Source: Chrysomallon squamiferum
Lineage: Eukaryota > Mollusca > Gastropoda > Neomphalida > Peltospiridae
Assembly (NCBI GenBank): GCA_012295275.1
Contig: CM022670.1
Span: 4,683,264-4,747,263, forward strand
DNA: 64,000 bases
Direction of reading: 5' to 3'
The translations under genes and the position numbers were made by a program. The notes below the pieces were generated by a model. It did not search any database. It worked only from the letters and a program-made list of their open reading frames with translations, and had not been told where the DNA came from. Positions 1 to 15,277 of this stretch are shown here, piece after piece (the first letter of the stretch is position 1; every line of letters starts with the position of its first letter).

Positions 1-153
1 ACTGAAGACTTCAACAAAAGCGCGGTTTTGATGTCAGACAGTGCGGGCAACTCGCAGGCTATCACAGGACGAAATTCTAGACAATTTATGAACCCACCGA
101 ATGATGACTGGTTAATCAAAGGATTAGCGTTTAAATCAATTACGTCGTCCTGA
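1..153 (+). CDS. Candidate C-terminal exon of a gene cut by the left window edge
   Basis: Reading frame 1 from the first base is open for 50 codons and ends at TGA 151-153. The peptide begins TEDFNKSAVLMSDSAG and ends LIKGLAFKSITSS. It has mixed, non-repetitive composition and balanced codons, unlike the low-complexity frames that fill most of the window. AATAAA hexamers lie at about 700-714, which would give a 3' UTR of roughly 550 bases on the plus strand. No domain is recognisable in the fragment and I do not recognise the protein. A 50-codon open frame can arise by chance, so this is a candidate only. The upstream sequence outside the window would decide it. Confidence 0.35.
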   Translation, partial: TEDFNKSAVLMSDSAGNSQAITGRNSRQFMNPPNDDWLIKGLAFKSITSS

Positions 154-1888
<1,735 letters not shown>

Positions 1889-2139
1889 GTGTGTGTGTTT
1901 TGTCCAAATACGTGAGCAAAATACACATTTTAAAAGGATTTTATAAAAAATATTTGACATGTCACACATCAATATTTTCTTTACAGACTCCAAAACTTTA
2001 TTTAAAAAATACATAATAATAAGTTCAATTATATTTAAAATCAAAGAGAACAGGTGAAGCGAGCAATGATTACAATGAGTTTAATATCACTAGAACTAAA
2101 GAAGAAGAAAAAAAAAATCATATTTAAAAAAAAGTAATA

Positions 2140-2360
2140 GAAATTCAATCGACCTCCCGAGTAAACAAAGTGTGGCGAATTGTGGAGAAATTAAGTTAAT
2201 TCAGACTCTAATTACCCGCATTTGAGCAGGCTTAGAGCAAAGTAATAAGATACAGCGCTGGCACGTCTGGGCGCCACGTGAGGCAAAACCAGTCGATAAC
2301 GAGTCAAACTGTCAAGCGCGAGGATTTACTTGGCGTAAAATACTTTATATTTTCACCAGC
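2140..2360. other. Unique-sequence, CpG-containing island
   Basis: A non-repetitive patch in AT-rich surroundings with no long open frame. It contains GTAAACA (forkhead-like), TAATTA-type and CACGTG (in gcgccacgtgag) motifs. This is compatible with a regulatory element, but nothing proves it. Confidence 0.25.
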
Positions 2361-2500
2361 TTTTTTTCTCTCTGTTTTTCAGCGTTAAAGACTGACAGCT
2401 GAGAATTAGTCTTTTGTTAAAACGCACGAGTATGTAATTATAAGAAGTTTTTTAGTGTGTGTAGTTAAGATATCGTTTACATAATGTGTTTAAAATATTA

Positions 2501-2509
2501 TTTATTTAC

Positions 2510-2548
<39 letters not shown>

Positions 2549-2551
2549 TTT
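2501..2551. repeat. (TTTA)n microsatellite
   Basis: About twelve tandem TTTA units with a single variant near the start. Confidence 0.95.
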
Positions 2552-3237
2552 GTAAATGAAAATCGTTATTCTGAAATGTCTGTTACACGGAGAATTATCG
2601 GCAAACTGGCACTAAATGAAAAAAGATGTGTGTATTAAATAATACTCTAAAGATCAGGGAGAAAAGAATGTTCGCATAGTTGTTAAGATTTAGTAACAAT
2701 TACACAGGATTTTCAAGTAATCTGAACTTTCGGGGCTTTCAGCATGTTTTGTAAATATATTTATGTGCATAGCAGAAATAAGCATTCGTTGAAAAACGTG
2801 AGATATATGTCAAGCAGAGAATTTGCTTCATGTTTAGTAATGCATGAGATTTTGCGAGGATGAAGAAAGAGTGAATGATATTAGAAGAACGGACAGATAA
2901 TGTGCATGTATAGTGACACTGGTGAGCAAATGAAGAAAGGACAGATGGACTTGAAAATGAATGGACATCGAGATGAATTTGTGAATGAAAGGACAAAACA
3001 AATATATATGTGTGCAAGAAAGTATCTTTGGTCTGTTTGTCTCTGACTGGATCATTCAACAGACTGATACACGAGAAGAATTAAGAAAAATCATTTTCAA
3101 GACATGAATATTCCCAATTAGCCAGCTTCAGGCGGCAAATTAGCCAGGTACAGATGTCTTCTTATCAGTGAGGCATGGGTAACTGGGCGTGCCTCTTCCA
3201 CCCCGGTGCCTGTTGCTCTCGATGACACCTTGGACAG

Positions 3238-3392
3238 AGTTCATAGATTCTACAACTGACGAAGTATCTTCAGATCTTTACAAAACTAAGGACAAATCCC
3301 TTGAACCAGGCCTCTCCTTCGAGGCAATCCTCAATAGCAAACGGAAACCAAAAAAGCGTAAAGAAAAGGAACCAAACATGCTTGATTTTTAA
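3238..3392 (+). CDS. Candidate terminal exon, lysine-rich C-terminus
   Basis: A pyrimidine-containing stretch ending in ttggacag at 3237 could be a splice acceptor. From there a phase-1 frame (TEFIDSTTDEVSSDLYKTK...) runs to TAA at 3390-3392. The peptide is acidic first and then strongly basic (KRKPKKRKEKEP), ending NMLDF; the basic part resembles a nuclear localisation signal. The frame stays open upstream to about 3189. I do not recognise the protein, no upstream exon was found, and the nearest AATAAA cluster is nearly 1 kb downstream. It may equally be a chance open frame or a decayed element. Confidence 0.25.
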
Positions 3393-3790
3393 GCCAATTA
3401 CGGTCGTTTTAACATTTCTCAAAACTTAACTTTGATAAACTAGCGACAAGTGTTGTGCTGTATGCGACTGCCGAGGACCATTGTGGTGCTGACATACCTG
3501 TCCCCACGTCCACTCCACTGCACCCCGCGCTTCAGTGACCACGGTGGTCAAACAGTAGCCCACGATCTTCAGAAATCAGTTTTAATGAAGACAGGTGATA
3601 CAGAGCTTTTTGTTCGTGGCTTTCATCTCGCACCTTCTTCAGCTCGGCTACCTTTTTGTGAAGCTACGGTTTGTCATTTTGTAAATTGGAAAATCACAAA
3701 ATCTGAAGTTCTCTGTAGGAATCGGAGGCAATGGGCCACGCTCAAAGCAGATGGTCTAATTTGCAGTTTACAGTAAGCGTGTGAAGGCAG
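3393..3790. other. GC-richer island with conflicting open frames
   Basis: The plus strand is open for 108 codons (3450-3776). The minus strand is also open for about 43 codons (HKKVAELKKVRDESHEQK and onward) across the same bases. Neither is recognisable. Together with 3189-3392 this forms a 600-bp block that differs in composition from its flanks. It may be a degenerate transposon or gene remnant. Confidence 0.2.
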
Positions 3791-3873
3791 CTGTGAATTC
3801 TAATTATCTGTGGATTCATCAACGTGCTGGGTGCTTTCCCTGGTCAAAACAGATTTATTTTACAATGTCGGTT

Positions 3874-4068
3874 CTATACCTGTTTGATGAATTTAATTTC
3901 GCATTATTTCTTCAATACCTATTTGATAAATGTAATTTCCTATCATTTCTTCTATACCTGTTTCATAAATATAATTTCCTATGTTTTCTTCTATGCCTAT
4001 ATGACAAATATAATTTCCTATTATTTCTTAAATACTTATATGATAAATATAATTTCCTATTATTTATA
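3874..4068 (+). repeat. 39-bp minisatellite, five units
   Basis: Five tandem units of exactly 39 bp starting at 3874, 3913, 3952, 3991 and 4030. Each carries a core like ATAAATATAATTTCCTAT. Because 39 is a multiple of three, the array makes an apparent 13-residue protein repeat (YL.DKYNFL.FL), which I regard as an artefact. A diverged inverted copy lies at 5135-5206. Confidence 0.9.
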
Positions 4069-5134
4069 AATTATATCTGTACACATATTTACTGTTTGAT
4101 ACAGATTTTTATTTAAATTAATTACTAAATGATAAGAAAATCACTTTTATTAACAGCTTTGCACATTATAGTTAATTAATATAAAATTATAAAAATCGTT
4201 GTTTTTTGTATTTCCCTTAAGTATTGTACGAATACCTGTTTAACATGCATTTTTATTACATATTCTATTTGTATATTTTAAACCTCTTCTGAAAATCATG
4301 CACAGGATACGAATAAAAGACGATATATAAAGACTCCACTTGCAGAACGATTAGGGTAAAAAAATAAATAAATAAAAATAGGAAAAGCAGAATTAATCTG
4401 AGAAAACGAGGTTTGAAATCCGTTATCACTGTTTATTTTAAAAGAGCGTTTTTATAGCCTTCAGATATTAGTTTAAATAAAGTTTTTCATATATGCTTAA
4501 AGATTTTACACGTAAATGTAATTTTGTCAAAAAAAAAGTATGTAATTTTTATCATTTTGCAAATGCATTGGACTTTTCACATTCAAAATGAGTAAGAGCG
4601 AAGAATTCTTTCTTTCCGTTCCTTCTTTCTTTTCTCTTTCTTCTATTTCGTTATTTATTCATATTTTTCTCTCATTTTACTAAGACTGAGTGCATCACTT
4701 TCTGAATCTGCTCTCAGATTCATTAACCACGTCATCGTTCCCGGCCACGACATAGATCACCTGGCAAACTACCTCAGTGACGTCTTTAATCTCCCGCGAA
4801 TGGTCTGTCATCATCACCAAGATTACAGGTGCTGCAGTCACTGTGATGTATACCTGTGTCCACTTACCTGTGATATATCTGTTAGTGTATTACACAGTCA
4901 GTGATACATATCACCCTGCAGGGATACATGAAGCCAGAGCACGAAGATAGAGTAAACATTTTGGGACGGGATCTTTGAAGTGAATTTCTTCTCAAAATTT
5001 AAAAAATTGCCAGAAGGTTGCTGATGTGGGAACAGTTGTGTAATAAGAGTTAGAGAGAGAGTGCGAGTGAGTGTATGAGCGAGAGACAAAAAGAAAGATA
5101 GTACTGAATAAAATATTAAATAGATGTATTCAGA
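4069..5134. other. Segment bracketed by inverted 39-bp repeat arrays
   Basis: No gene is seen. The right part (about 4690-4910) is non-repetitive and more GC-rich, with short internal echoes of the words TGATGTATACCTGTG and GTGATATATC. The location between inverted arrays suggests a non-autonomous mobile element, but terminal inverted repeats and target-site duplications were not identified. Confidence 0.25.
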
Positions 5135-5206
5135 AATAATATTTATGAAATAGGTATTTAAGAATAAATAGGAAACTACATTTATAAAACAGATTTAAAA
5201 GAAATA
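5135..5206 (-). repeat. Inverted, diverged copies of the 39-bp minisatellite
   Basis: On the minus strand two units read ATAAATGTAGTTTCCTAT and ATAAATATTATTTC, each preceded by an AAATACCTATTT-like segment. This matches the 3874-4068 array in reverse orientation with small indels. Confidence 0.7.
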
Positions 5207-5220
5207 AAAGGATATGAACG

Positions 5221-6880
<1,660 letters not shown>

Positions 6881-6979
6881 CAGATTATTAATACACTGAT
6901 TTAAAATAAAGTATGTGGGAACAAAATTCAGTCCGTATTAAATTTCATGTCGGGTTTATTGACAACGTATTAATAAAAA

Positions 6980-7270
6980 CAATAGCCGCTTTCATCTCTC
7001 TCATTACGCGACATTCATCGGCATGACCGCGACAAGATGACCACGCGTCAGCAGCGACAACAGCACGCCCAGTAAACACAGAACAACGGAAGGTTTCATG
7101 GCGACGTGTGTACATCAACAACACGACGTAAACGTACGATAATGCACTGCAACGACGATACATTTGTCTCGCAAACAGTCTCTGGAAGCAGGTAAACGCG
7201 ACCGTCACCACAAAGCACGAACGCGTCGACTTGGCGGGAGTTTTAAAGTCGGAGTTAATAATCTGGCCAG
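6980..7270. other. CpG-rich unique island
   Basis: CpG dinucleotides are unusually dense for this window (for example acgcg, gcgacg, cacgacg, acgcgtcgac). An 88-codon minus-strand frame crosses it (7211-6945) but is not recognisable and lacks splice support. The island could be a promoter or an enhancer. No TATA box or known exon is attached. Confidence 0.3.
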
Positions 7271-8260
7271 TTACTCCGTGTTTAGAGTGTGATTTCTCTG
7301 TCTTAGACCCTCGATGGTTTGTTGAGGAAGCGAATTAGCTGGAATTGTGTGATAATTGAAAACATTTTGTGCAGCGTCTGCGAGTAAACATTGTGTAGCA
7401 AAGACAAGAAGTCAGTAATAAAGGTGGTGTTATCTGAAAAGATGAGAATTTTGAAAATAATTATTTTAGAAACCAACAGAGGAAAAGTTTGAAAAAAGAA
7501 TTAACGTTATTATCCGCACCGGTAAAGAAGAATATTATGTAAGTAGTTCTATTAAGAAGAAATAGTGAACAAAAAAAAACAAAAACAAAAAACAACAAAT
7601 TCATGTATCATTTAAATCCACTGGAATTCAAATACTTGTTACTTAAAAAGGTATTCAGTTTTATGGATTTCAGACAAGTCCTAACTGTGTTCGTTTTAGC
7701 CCAGCTAACGATCAAAATATATCAGTATTTTTTTTTTCATTTCTTTATCACCTTTAATCTCATACTCACTGAATGTTTAACATAAAAATAATCCATTTAT
7801 TTATTTAATCCATGGATGAAACATAGACCTCTTGTCATAAAATGAATCAGAATTGCCTAACCAACAACCGCCCAAAACCGAACTATTAAATCTTTATTCT
7901 AGAAAAACCATGAAGAAAAACAACATAAAAAAAAATAAAATAAAATACAAAATCTTAATATATTTGTTTATTTTTGTAAAAATTCTTTAATTTATGTTCT
8001 AACGACTCCAGTTTAGAGGATAAAATATTAAATACTGATTTATCTGACGTTGTGTCATACCTGTCTTAGATGAACAAAAAGCAGTCCCGGCTTTATAACG
8101 ATGAAAATTCAGCTTCACTTTGTTTAGATAGACAGCACATAATATAATACACTCCTGTTAAATTTAACTGGCTTTTAATAACAAACAATAAAAAAAAAAA
8201 CCTCAAACATTTTAATTGAATTATATCTAGTCGACGATTCGTTTAAAAAGGTTGATATAA
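7271..8260. other. AT-rich intergenic DNA
   Basis: Only AT-rich unique sequence with short A- or T-runs. No gene, RNA or tandem array is seen. Confidence 0.5.
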
Positions 8261-8269
8261 ATTGCTGAG

Positions 8270-8780
8270 GACACAATGATCTTCATGAGTATCAGGGGGT
8301 CCTCGAATTCGGCATCAAACGAGACATGCCGGCTTGGTTAGAGAAAAATTAATCATGCCGACATCATCATGGCTTTCCTCAACAAAAATCGCTCCAAGAC
8401 GATCTATGTACATACACCATTCTGTTTAGAAGAAAGCCGTGAAGCCATTAACTTCGTAATGTGTTTTGCAATTGAGAAATTCGTTCTAAACATCGCCGTT
8501 CTTTTGTTAGACAGCCTGAAAGCCTCTGATAGACGGAATCAGCGGGCGAGTTCGAATTTCAGATCGCTTCAGACGTCCCACCAACTGTGTTTCCAATTTC
8601 CTTTCGTTCACCCGTGTCTTGTCGTTACACGCCGTACACATTCATCCTCGTGTTGAATTATTTCCTTGGCCCATACATCATGTCGCGCTGACAAACCTCC
8701 GAGTTGCAGACAAACAGTTGTAACCGCTTCAAGTCGATGTTTCGTAGAGTGGCATAACTGTTCTCCTGCACGCTAAGTGA
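8270..8780. other. Unique island with a 95-codon open frame
   Basis: Higher-GC, CpG-containing unique sequence. The plus strand is open from ATG 8369 to 8656 (95 codons) without low complexity. The translation matches no family I recognise and there is no clear splice partner. I treat it as an unexplained island, possibly regulatory, and not as a gene. Confidence 0.25.
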
Positions 8781-9579
8781 CTACAGATAACAGAGAGACT
8801 CAGCAGACCCTGTTAGACTTTTTAAAACAAGAAAAAAAGAAAAGAAAGAAAGGATAAAAAGTAAATAGATAAATCATTTCGTTCTTCTTTTTTTAAAAGC
8901 AGGTTTATTACCCATGAAGCAAATTGAGCGGGAGAGTTCGGTCGAGTTTTCGGTAAAATGCATGTGTAGTTATTTCGCTCGCTTCTAATGACGGCAACAG
9001 CTGACTGACTTTCTCTGGGGTTTTTTTTTCTTTTTTTCTTTTAAGAGTCGCAGTCTTTGCATGTGTGAAGTTCTGCTGTCATCAGACTAATGCTCTTTTG
9101 ATGATGAATGACGCTAACATCTGTAGACATGTCACATAACAACACAAACTAACATTCATCACTAAGAACAAAATGAAAAGAAAAACACATTCTGCTCAAC
9201 CAGTGATAGACGTCTGTTTTATCGAATACCACGTTTTGTGCTTTCCCCATCTACGAGAAGACGCATCATAAAAGATCCCTTGTTGCTAATCCTAAAAAGA
9301 ATTGATTAACGCATGATGAAAACGGGTTTCCCCTCTTGTTATCTGTGTGTTTATTAACTATATTATGTACGACGACGTAATTTATTATTATTTTTTTTTT
9401 AATAATTTTATTTAAAAATATATGTGTTGAAATTATCTTGGGATAAAACTGCGTTTTCGTTGTTTTTTTTTCTGTTTTTTTTAAATATTTACAGACAAAA
9501 ACATTCCCAACAAAAAAAAAAACTATACAACTATCTACACAATCAAAAGAAAAAATTATATCTTTCTCTGTAGTAAAGT

Positions 9580-10000
9580 GTCATCAATCACTGACGTATT
9601 CGTCGATTCGACGCGCTATCTCAGCGAATCAACGCAAGTATGACTATCGACGCAACAAAGTCGAAGTGTAACCAAAATGAAGACAAAAACGTGTTGAAAT
9701 GAGACGTCATCGCATTAAAGGAACGTACACGCCCGGCAAAAGATAAAAGGATTTGTTGACGGATACGATCATAACGTGTTGAGTGTGAAGGGCAAAGATG
9801 AGTAATTTATGTTGTGGTAAAAAGCGATGTCAACAGACTGTTCAGCTGATAGGATAAACTGAGAGAAAGATGAGAACAGCTGATGGCTTCAATCAGTGAC
9901 TCAAAACTATCATCAGTCAGACTGTTATATACGACTGTATCACTGTATTACTGAAGCAAGCAGAGAACTAAACGAAAGAACTGTCATAACGGTACAGTTA
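9580..10000. other. Unique CpG-containing island
   Basis: Non-repetitive sequence with many CpG-containing words (gattcgacgcgc, gagacgtcatcgc) between AT-rich flanks. It has no open frame of note. A CRE-like half site lies in gagacgtcatc near 9704. Confidence 0.25.
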
Positions 10001-10758
10001 TCAGTAAAAAAATAATAACAAAAAATAAGTTATATATATATAGCGAGAGAGAATTCCTTTCATATTTTGGAATCTGTTGTTTAACCCTACGTACAGTGTG
10101 TTATGTAACCTCAAATGTATGCCGTGATGAAAGTGTCTTTCTTCTTTCTTTAATTGTTTTTGTTTTGTTGTTGTTGCTGCTGTTTTTAAACAATATTTGC
10201 CTTTTACAGTTCTCTCTCTGGGTGGTGCCTGTCAAACACTAGCCACGTGGGTTCTGTTAACCGTTAAAATAAAATGACAGTAAAAATTCTGGCTTTGCAT
10301 TCCGTGCCTACGTTTACTGTCAAGCCGTGTATTTTAATTGCTTACAGCAATAAATTTATTATGATACGTCAGTCTTAAATTTGTCACTGTTGATAAGATC
10401 TGCATTAAAAACAAATGACACTGATTAAAAGGTTATTCCCAGCCCTTTTTTCTTACTTTCCTGTATCGTATATCTCCGTGTAAAGCCCGAACTATAAACT
10501 TTAAACACCGGAATAACAGTCCGTTTTTGCCTTTGTGTGTTACGTGCGGTGCTTGATGTCTGTCACAAGTTTTAATGAGAGGATAAATTTAATGTGACGG
10601 ATCGTGACATTTTAATCCCGTTTTGGTCTACGCAGACTGGAGAAATCGAAAAATAAATTGTCGTGTCATGGTTATTTTACTTTCTGGTATTTTTTTCCCT
10701 AAATAAATACTAGTGCTAGTCACTCCGTCATCTTCTGTATAAATAATACGAAGAAGAA

Positions 10759-11185
10759 AAAAGATGATGATGATGATGATGATGAAGAACAATTACTATT
10801 ATGTCTGACACTATTGCTGCTGCTGCTGCTGCTGCTGCTACTCTCTTATTACTAATAATATTACTACTATAACTTGTACTCATACTATAGCTACTACAAC
10901 TGATATAGCTGATTTTGCTTCTGTAGTATAGCTGCTACCTCTATTGCCACTAATACTATTACTAATATACTACCACTACACAACTACTCCTTTTATTACT
11001 ACTACTACTACTATTGCTAATACTGCTACTCCTAATACTGCTACTACTACTACTACTACTGCTACTACTGCTAATACTGCTACTACTGCTACTACTACGA
11101 CTACTACTACTACTACTACTAATAATAATAATAATAAATAAATAAATAATAAATTAAATTAATAAATAAATAAATAAATCAAATT
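10759..11185. repeat. Trinucleotide microsatellite cluster
   Basis: Short (GAT)n, (GCT)n and mainly (ACT)n/(GCT)n tracts follow one another, ending in (AAT)n and (AAAT)n up to about 11180. The apparent Thr/Ala-rich frame is a by-product. Confidence 0.9.
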
Positions 11186-11366
11186 CAGAAAGAAGGGAAA
11201 CACAAAAAAAAAAAACCAGAAACACTGAAAGGCAGACAGATAAATAAACAGAAGAAAGCAATTTCGAAAAGACCGACAGAGATAAATTAATAAATAAATA
11301 AATAAACTTCTTTTCACCTCAAACAGACCAGTCAGTGCATGACGCCTCATTACTTTGGAGAAATGC

Positions 11367-11513
11367 TTAAAACGTCTTAGCCTTATGTAAATCTAAACTA
11401 ATAACATACATTAACAACGTCAACACTACAGCGGCAACGTTAGTCTTGACAGTCGTTGTGTCCTGCATGACGCCTGTGGTGTTTGGTTCATTATTAACCA
11501 ATTCTAACATCAT
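11367..11513 (-). CDS. Candidate terminal exon with GPI-signal-like C-terminus
   Basis: On the minus strand ggtaattttgtttcag provides a good acceptor ending at 11514. The following frame (MMLELVNNEPNTTGVMQD...) runs 48 codons to TAA at 11369-11367. A polar, threonine-rich stretch (NTTGVMQDTTTVKT) is followed by a hydrophobic run, NVAAVVLTLLMYVISL, and a very short tail. That is the usual layout of a GPI-attachment signal. It could pair in phase 0 with the candidate exon at 12586-12478. The mature protein is unknown. Without a recognised domain this remains a proposal. Confidence 0.3.
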   Translation of the reverse strand: MMLELVNNEPNTTGVMQDTTTVKTNVAAVVLTLLMYVISLDLHKAKTF

Positions 11514-12429
11514 CTGAAACAAAATTACCCGGCTCTGGCTGAACAATTGTCCACGACTGTTTAGTAATCCAGTTTCCTCCATGGTCGGCAATCAGTGGTC
11601 TTTCTGTTACGATGACCAACAATAACAAATAGTGGACAATATATAATTTGCCTGGACAAGAAGACACCCCATTGCTTAGTCTAACCATCTTCGCTTTGAA
11701 ACTGTAATTGCAGGTATGGACAAAGACGGGAACGTAGTTTCTATTTTACTGACATTCGTATGTAATATTTAAGTGTCTGGCCTAAATATGTGTAATATTT
11801 AATTTGCTGCATTTAAAAGAAAAACAAAATTTGAATAAATTAGATTCAGAGGTAAATGACTCGTATGGCGAGAAATTTTCAAAAACTGGCTGAAGTCATT
11901 GCCTAGGGTATAAGGAGTCACTGGATCACTCACCCTCGATACGCCATTTAGGATTTTTCCCAAACTAGCCAGTGTCTCCTTAATGGATATTATAATCTCT
12001 AGTATATGATTTCTTTTCTATGAGACGTAACATAAAAATGACTGCCTCGTGAAAACAGATTAACACAGAAATTTACCTATAACGACTATATATGACATGA
12101 CATATACTTGATAAATAGTTAATCAATATATTCGTTACATTAATTCCTTGCAACAAATGTCAAATAAACCTAAATTAACTCTATCACTGTATGAATTAAA
12201 AATTAAACCAATATGATGTATATAGATGCTAGATCATTTACGAGTTAAATGAGGGACAGACACACACACAAAGAGACACAGACAGAAAAACAAAGAGACA
12301 GAGATAAACAGACAGAAAATTAGTCAGACAGAGTGCAGAGAGACGCGAAGGGGACAAGAGAAGAAGAAAAAAGACACATTAAAAAATTAGTATTATTCGA
12401 TGTCATTTCAGTCATTTTTCAAGTGTCAC

Positions 12430-12586
12430 CTAAGTGTAAAATTCAAGTCCATAATGACCGTATATTAAATAGCTCACTGTTCTAAGCACCTTCTCGTTGC
12501 TGTCAAAAGTGAAAGCCTTAAGTCCGGGCTGCCACGAACCCTTGTTTTCAGACGTAACTGCCCGTGTCCCATTATGTGTTTGACCT
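12430..12586 (-). CDS. Candidate coding exon of an unidentified protein
   Basis: The minus strand has a strong acceptor (tttctttgtcgttcttgacag) ending at 12587. The frame after it reads GQTHNGTRAVTSENKGSWQ, then KAFTFDSNEKVLRTVSYLIY, and reaches TAG at 12432-12430. It looks like an extracellular beta-rich segment with an N-glycosylation site (NGT), but I cannot name the family. A possible donor, AACA/GTGAGC at 12478/12477, would end the exon in phase 0 and could join the GPI-like exon at 11513. The alternative is that this is the terminal exon. No other exons were found upstream. Confidence 0.35.
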
Positions 12587-12789
12587 CTGTCAAGAACGAC
12601 AAAGAAATCATTTTGCAAATGCGTTAGTTTGATAAACAAGAGCGTCAAATTACCCACTCTTACCTTTCATGATGTGTCAAGGTTTGGGCTATTAACTCAG
12701 TGAGATACCCATACAGTACTGAACTTACGGCGCTCACGTTTCAAACGTTTTGTGAAGAAATCCGTCAAAAAGTAAGCGGTAGGCCGCAG

Positions 12790-13915
12790 TTTGACTTTAC
12801 AAGAACCAGCAAAGCAGCTGCTGCAGCGTGTTTTGTTTCTTTGTGATTTAGTAAACTGATTAATGCAAGACTTTTATATAAAGTAATTTTCGCTTTTTTG
12901 TTATTCTGTTGTGTTTTTCAGTGTTCCGTCATCCCATCATTATCTTTTTAATCGTTTTTTTCCTTGTATTTGTTCTTCTTCATCTTCCTGTTATCATCAA
13001 CATCATCATCATAATCACAACAATTATTGTTATTATTATTATTATTAACAGTTTTTGCTCTTTCTCATCCTATACCATTTCACCGTGATTGTCATTACCT
13101 TCGTCGTACTCGTAATTTTCTTCTTATTTTTTTACTTTTTCTCTTTTTTCTTTATCTTTACTATTACTGTCATCATCAAAATGATCGTTATCGTTAATAT
13201 CATTTTTATTTTCTAGTATTTTATCTTCTTTGTGATTATTACCTTCGTTTTCCCTAACCTTTTTTTTTGAGTTTTTCTCATTCTTATAGTAATTTCACTT
13301 AATTCAGGGTGCTTCACATATAATATAAATTAACTATAGTAGTAAAGGTAAGTATTCAGAATGTTATTATTCTACAAAACATAGTAAGAACATTTTGTTT
13401 AAAATATACGTTAATTAGTTGACTTTCAGTTATTTTTCTAATTTCTGTGTCAAGACACTAAAAAATGTAATGATATATAACTATCAGAAGTATCAGCAGA
13501 ATTAGTAATGATAAAAATAGCAGTTGTTGTTACTGTTGTAACAGTAGTAGTAGTAGTTTTTGTTGTAGACAGTCCCATTTACTTTTTTCTAAAGGACGTT
13601 GCAGTAACAGCAAAACTAGTAGTAGAAGTAACAGAAACAGCATTAGCAGCAAGTATGACGATATCCATCGTCTCTTTAGGTTTGTTCTGTTCTTTTATTT
13701 TCCTTTTATTATAGCGTTTTTTAATTTCTTTTCTTTGGTTTTTTTTTATTTTGTTTTTTTATTTGTGGGATTTTCTTTGGGTTTTTTTTTATTTTTTGGC
13801 GGGAGTTTTGTTTTTATTTTGATTTTATGATTGTTTTGTTTTTGTATTGTTTTTGTATTCTTGTTTCTTTGGGTTGTTTTTTGTGTGTGTAGCTTTTGGG
13901 GTTTTTTGGTTGTAA

Positions 13916-13948
<33 letters not shown>

Positions 13949-14532
13949 TTGGTGCGGTCGGGCTTTAGACACTATAGAATATCTATAATAACAGTTATTT
14001 TCATATTTCAATCAAATATTTTTTTTTATTATTTCGTATTATTTTAAATATCAGAATTTTATTTTGTGACTGGTAAACAACCTCATTTGACATTTGTTTT
14101 TTAAATTTGCTAAACAAAATAAATCCTTTGTGAATAATCGTTTTATCCTCTCTCTCCCACAGAAAATATACAATGGAAACAGCAAAACAGAAAGTGGCTA
14201 GCCTGTGGCAGGTACAAAGAACGGTATTAAATCGTTAACAGTTTTTCTCCTGCTATCCCGAAGACAAACTCGTGAAGAGGGATTTCGTCGTATTAGTTCG
14301 CGTGGTTGAGTAAAAACTCAAGCTTAAAGAAAAATCGAAACGAAAACATCACCGGGGTCAAATGAAAAAAGTAAGGGAAACAACAATCAGATTAAATAAA
14401 GAATTTGGGACCGGTCTGTTGATAATATTTTTCGTTGTTCCCATTATATTTATCATTATCGTATTAAAGGTAATCTGATAACGTCTTATAAATTAATGAT
14501 TTGTATTTTGCAAATATCTGGTTGAATTTTGT

Positions 14533-14563
<31 letters not shown>

Positions 14564-15230
14564 CTTTTACATTCATTTTTATTACTTTTGTTATTATATT
14601 TGTTGTTTTTGGTACCCTTTTTTTTTTCATTGTTTTGTTTGTTTTTATAAACTTGTTTGTTGTTTTTTTCATTTCTTGTTATTGTTTATTTTATTCTGAC
14701 AAAACAAACCACAGCATGAGAACAAGTGAGAATGTAAGGAACCAGTGTAAAAAAGAGGCAGACAAAGACAGACACACAGACCAACAGACGAGCACAGAAG
14801 CAGAGCGATCCCTACAGAAAACGAAATAGCAAGACAGACTGAAAAATAAATCTAAATTCGAACTGTCTTGGTTCCAAAGCGCATGTCCGTGTTATTTACT
14901 TTATATGTTTGATTTAACAATGCTCTCCTTTGTCATACATCTGATGCATGTGGCGACAAACTATCAAGTTTAATAGAAAAGCCAATCATTGTAACTGTGC
15001 CAGATAATGTCTCCAAACAGCTGTGTGTGGACTTTAGGATTTCATTCTAATACTGTTGCGTGTTTTGCACTGTGCAGATAGCTTTTACAGTTATCTTTTC
15101 TCCCGAGGCAATTTCCTGTTGATTGCTGAATTGATAAAATGTATAAATACGTTTTTAAATTAGTGGGAACTACTGCATTTTTCTTCTAATCTATACATAA
15201 TCTATACATTTTTTTTAACGTATACATAAA
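12790..15230. other. AT- and T-rich intergenic DNA
   Basis: Contains imperfect trinucleotide stretches (12985-13045 and 13500-13650), a long T-rich block with a poly-T run at about 13918-13946, and (TTTA)n at 14525-14562. No gene is seen. Confidence 0.5.
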
Positions 15231-15237
15231 TACTGTG

Positions 15238-15277
<40 letters not shown>

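Noticed and set aside
3781-4116. 111-codon frame with a 13-residue repeat (YLYDKYNFLLFLK)
   Set aside because: The repeat unit is a 39-bp minisatellite that also exists in inverted orientation at 5135-5206. The frame is open only because 39 is divisible by three.
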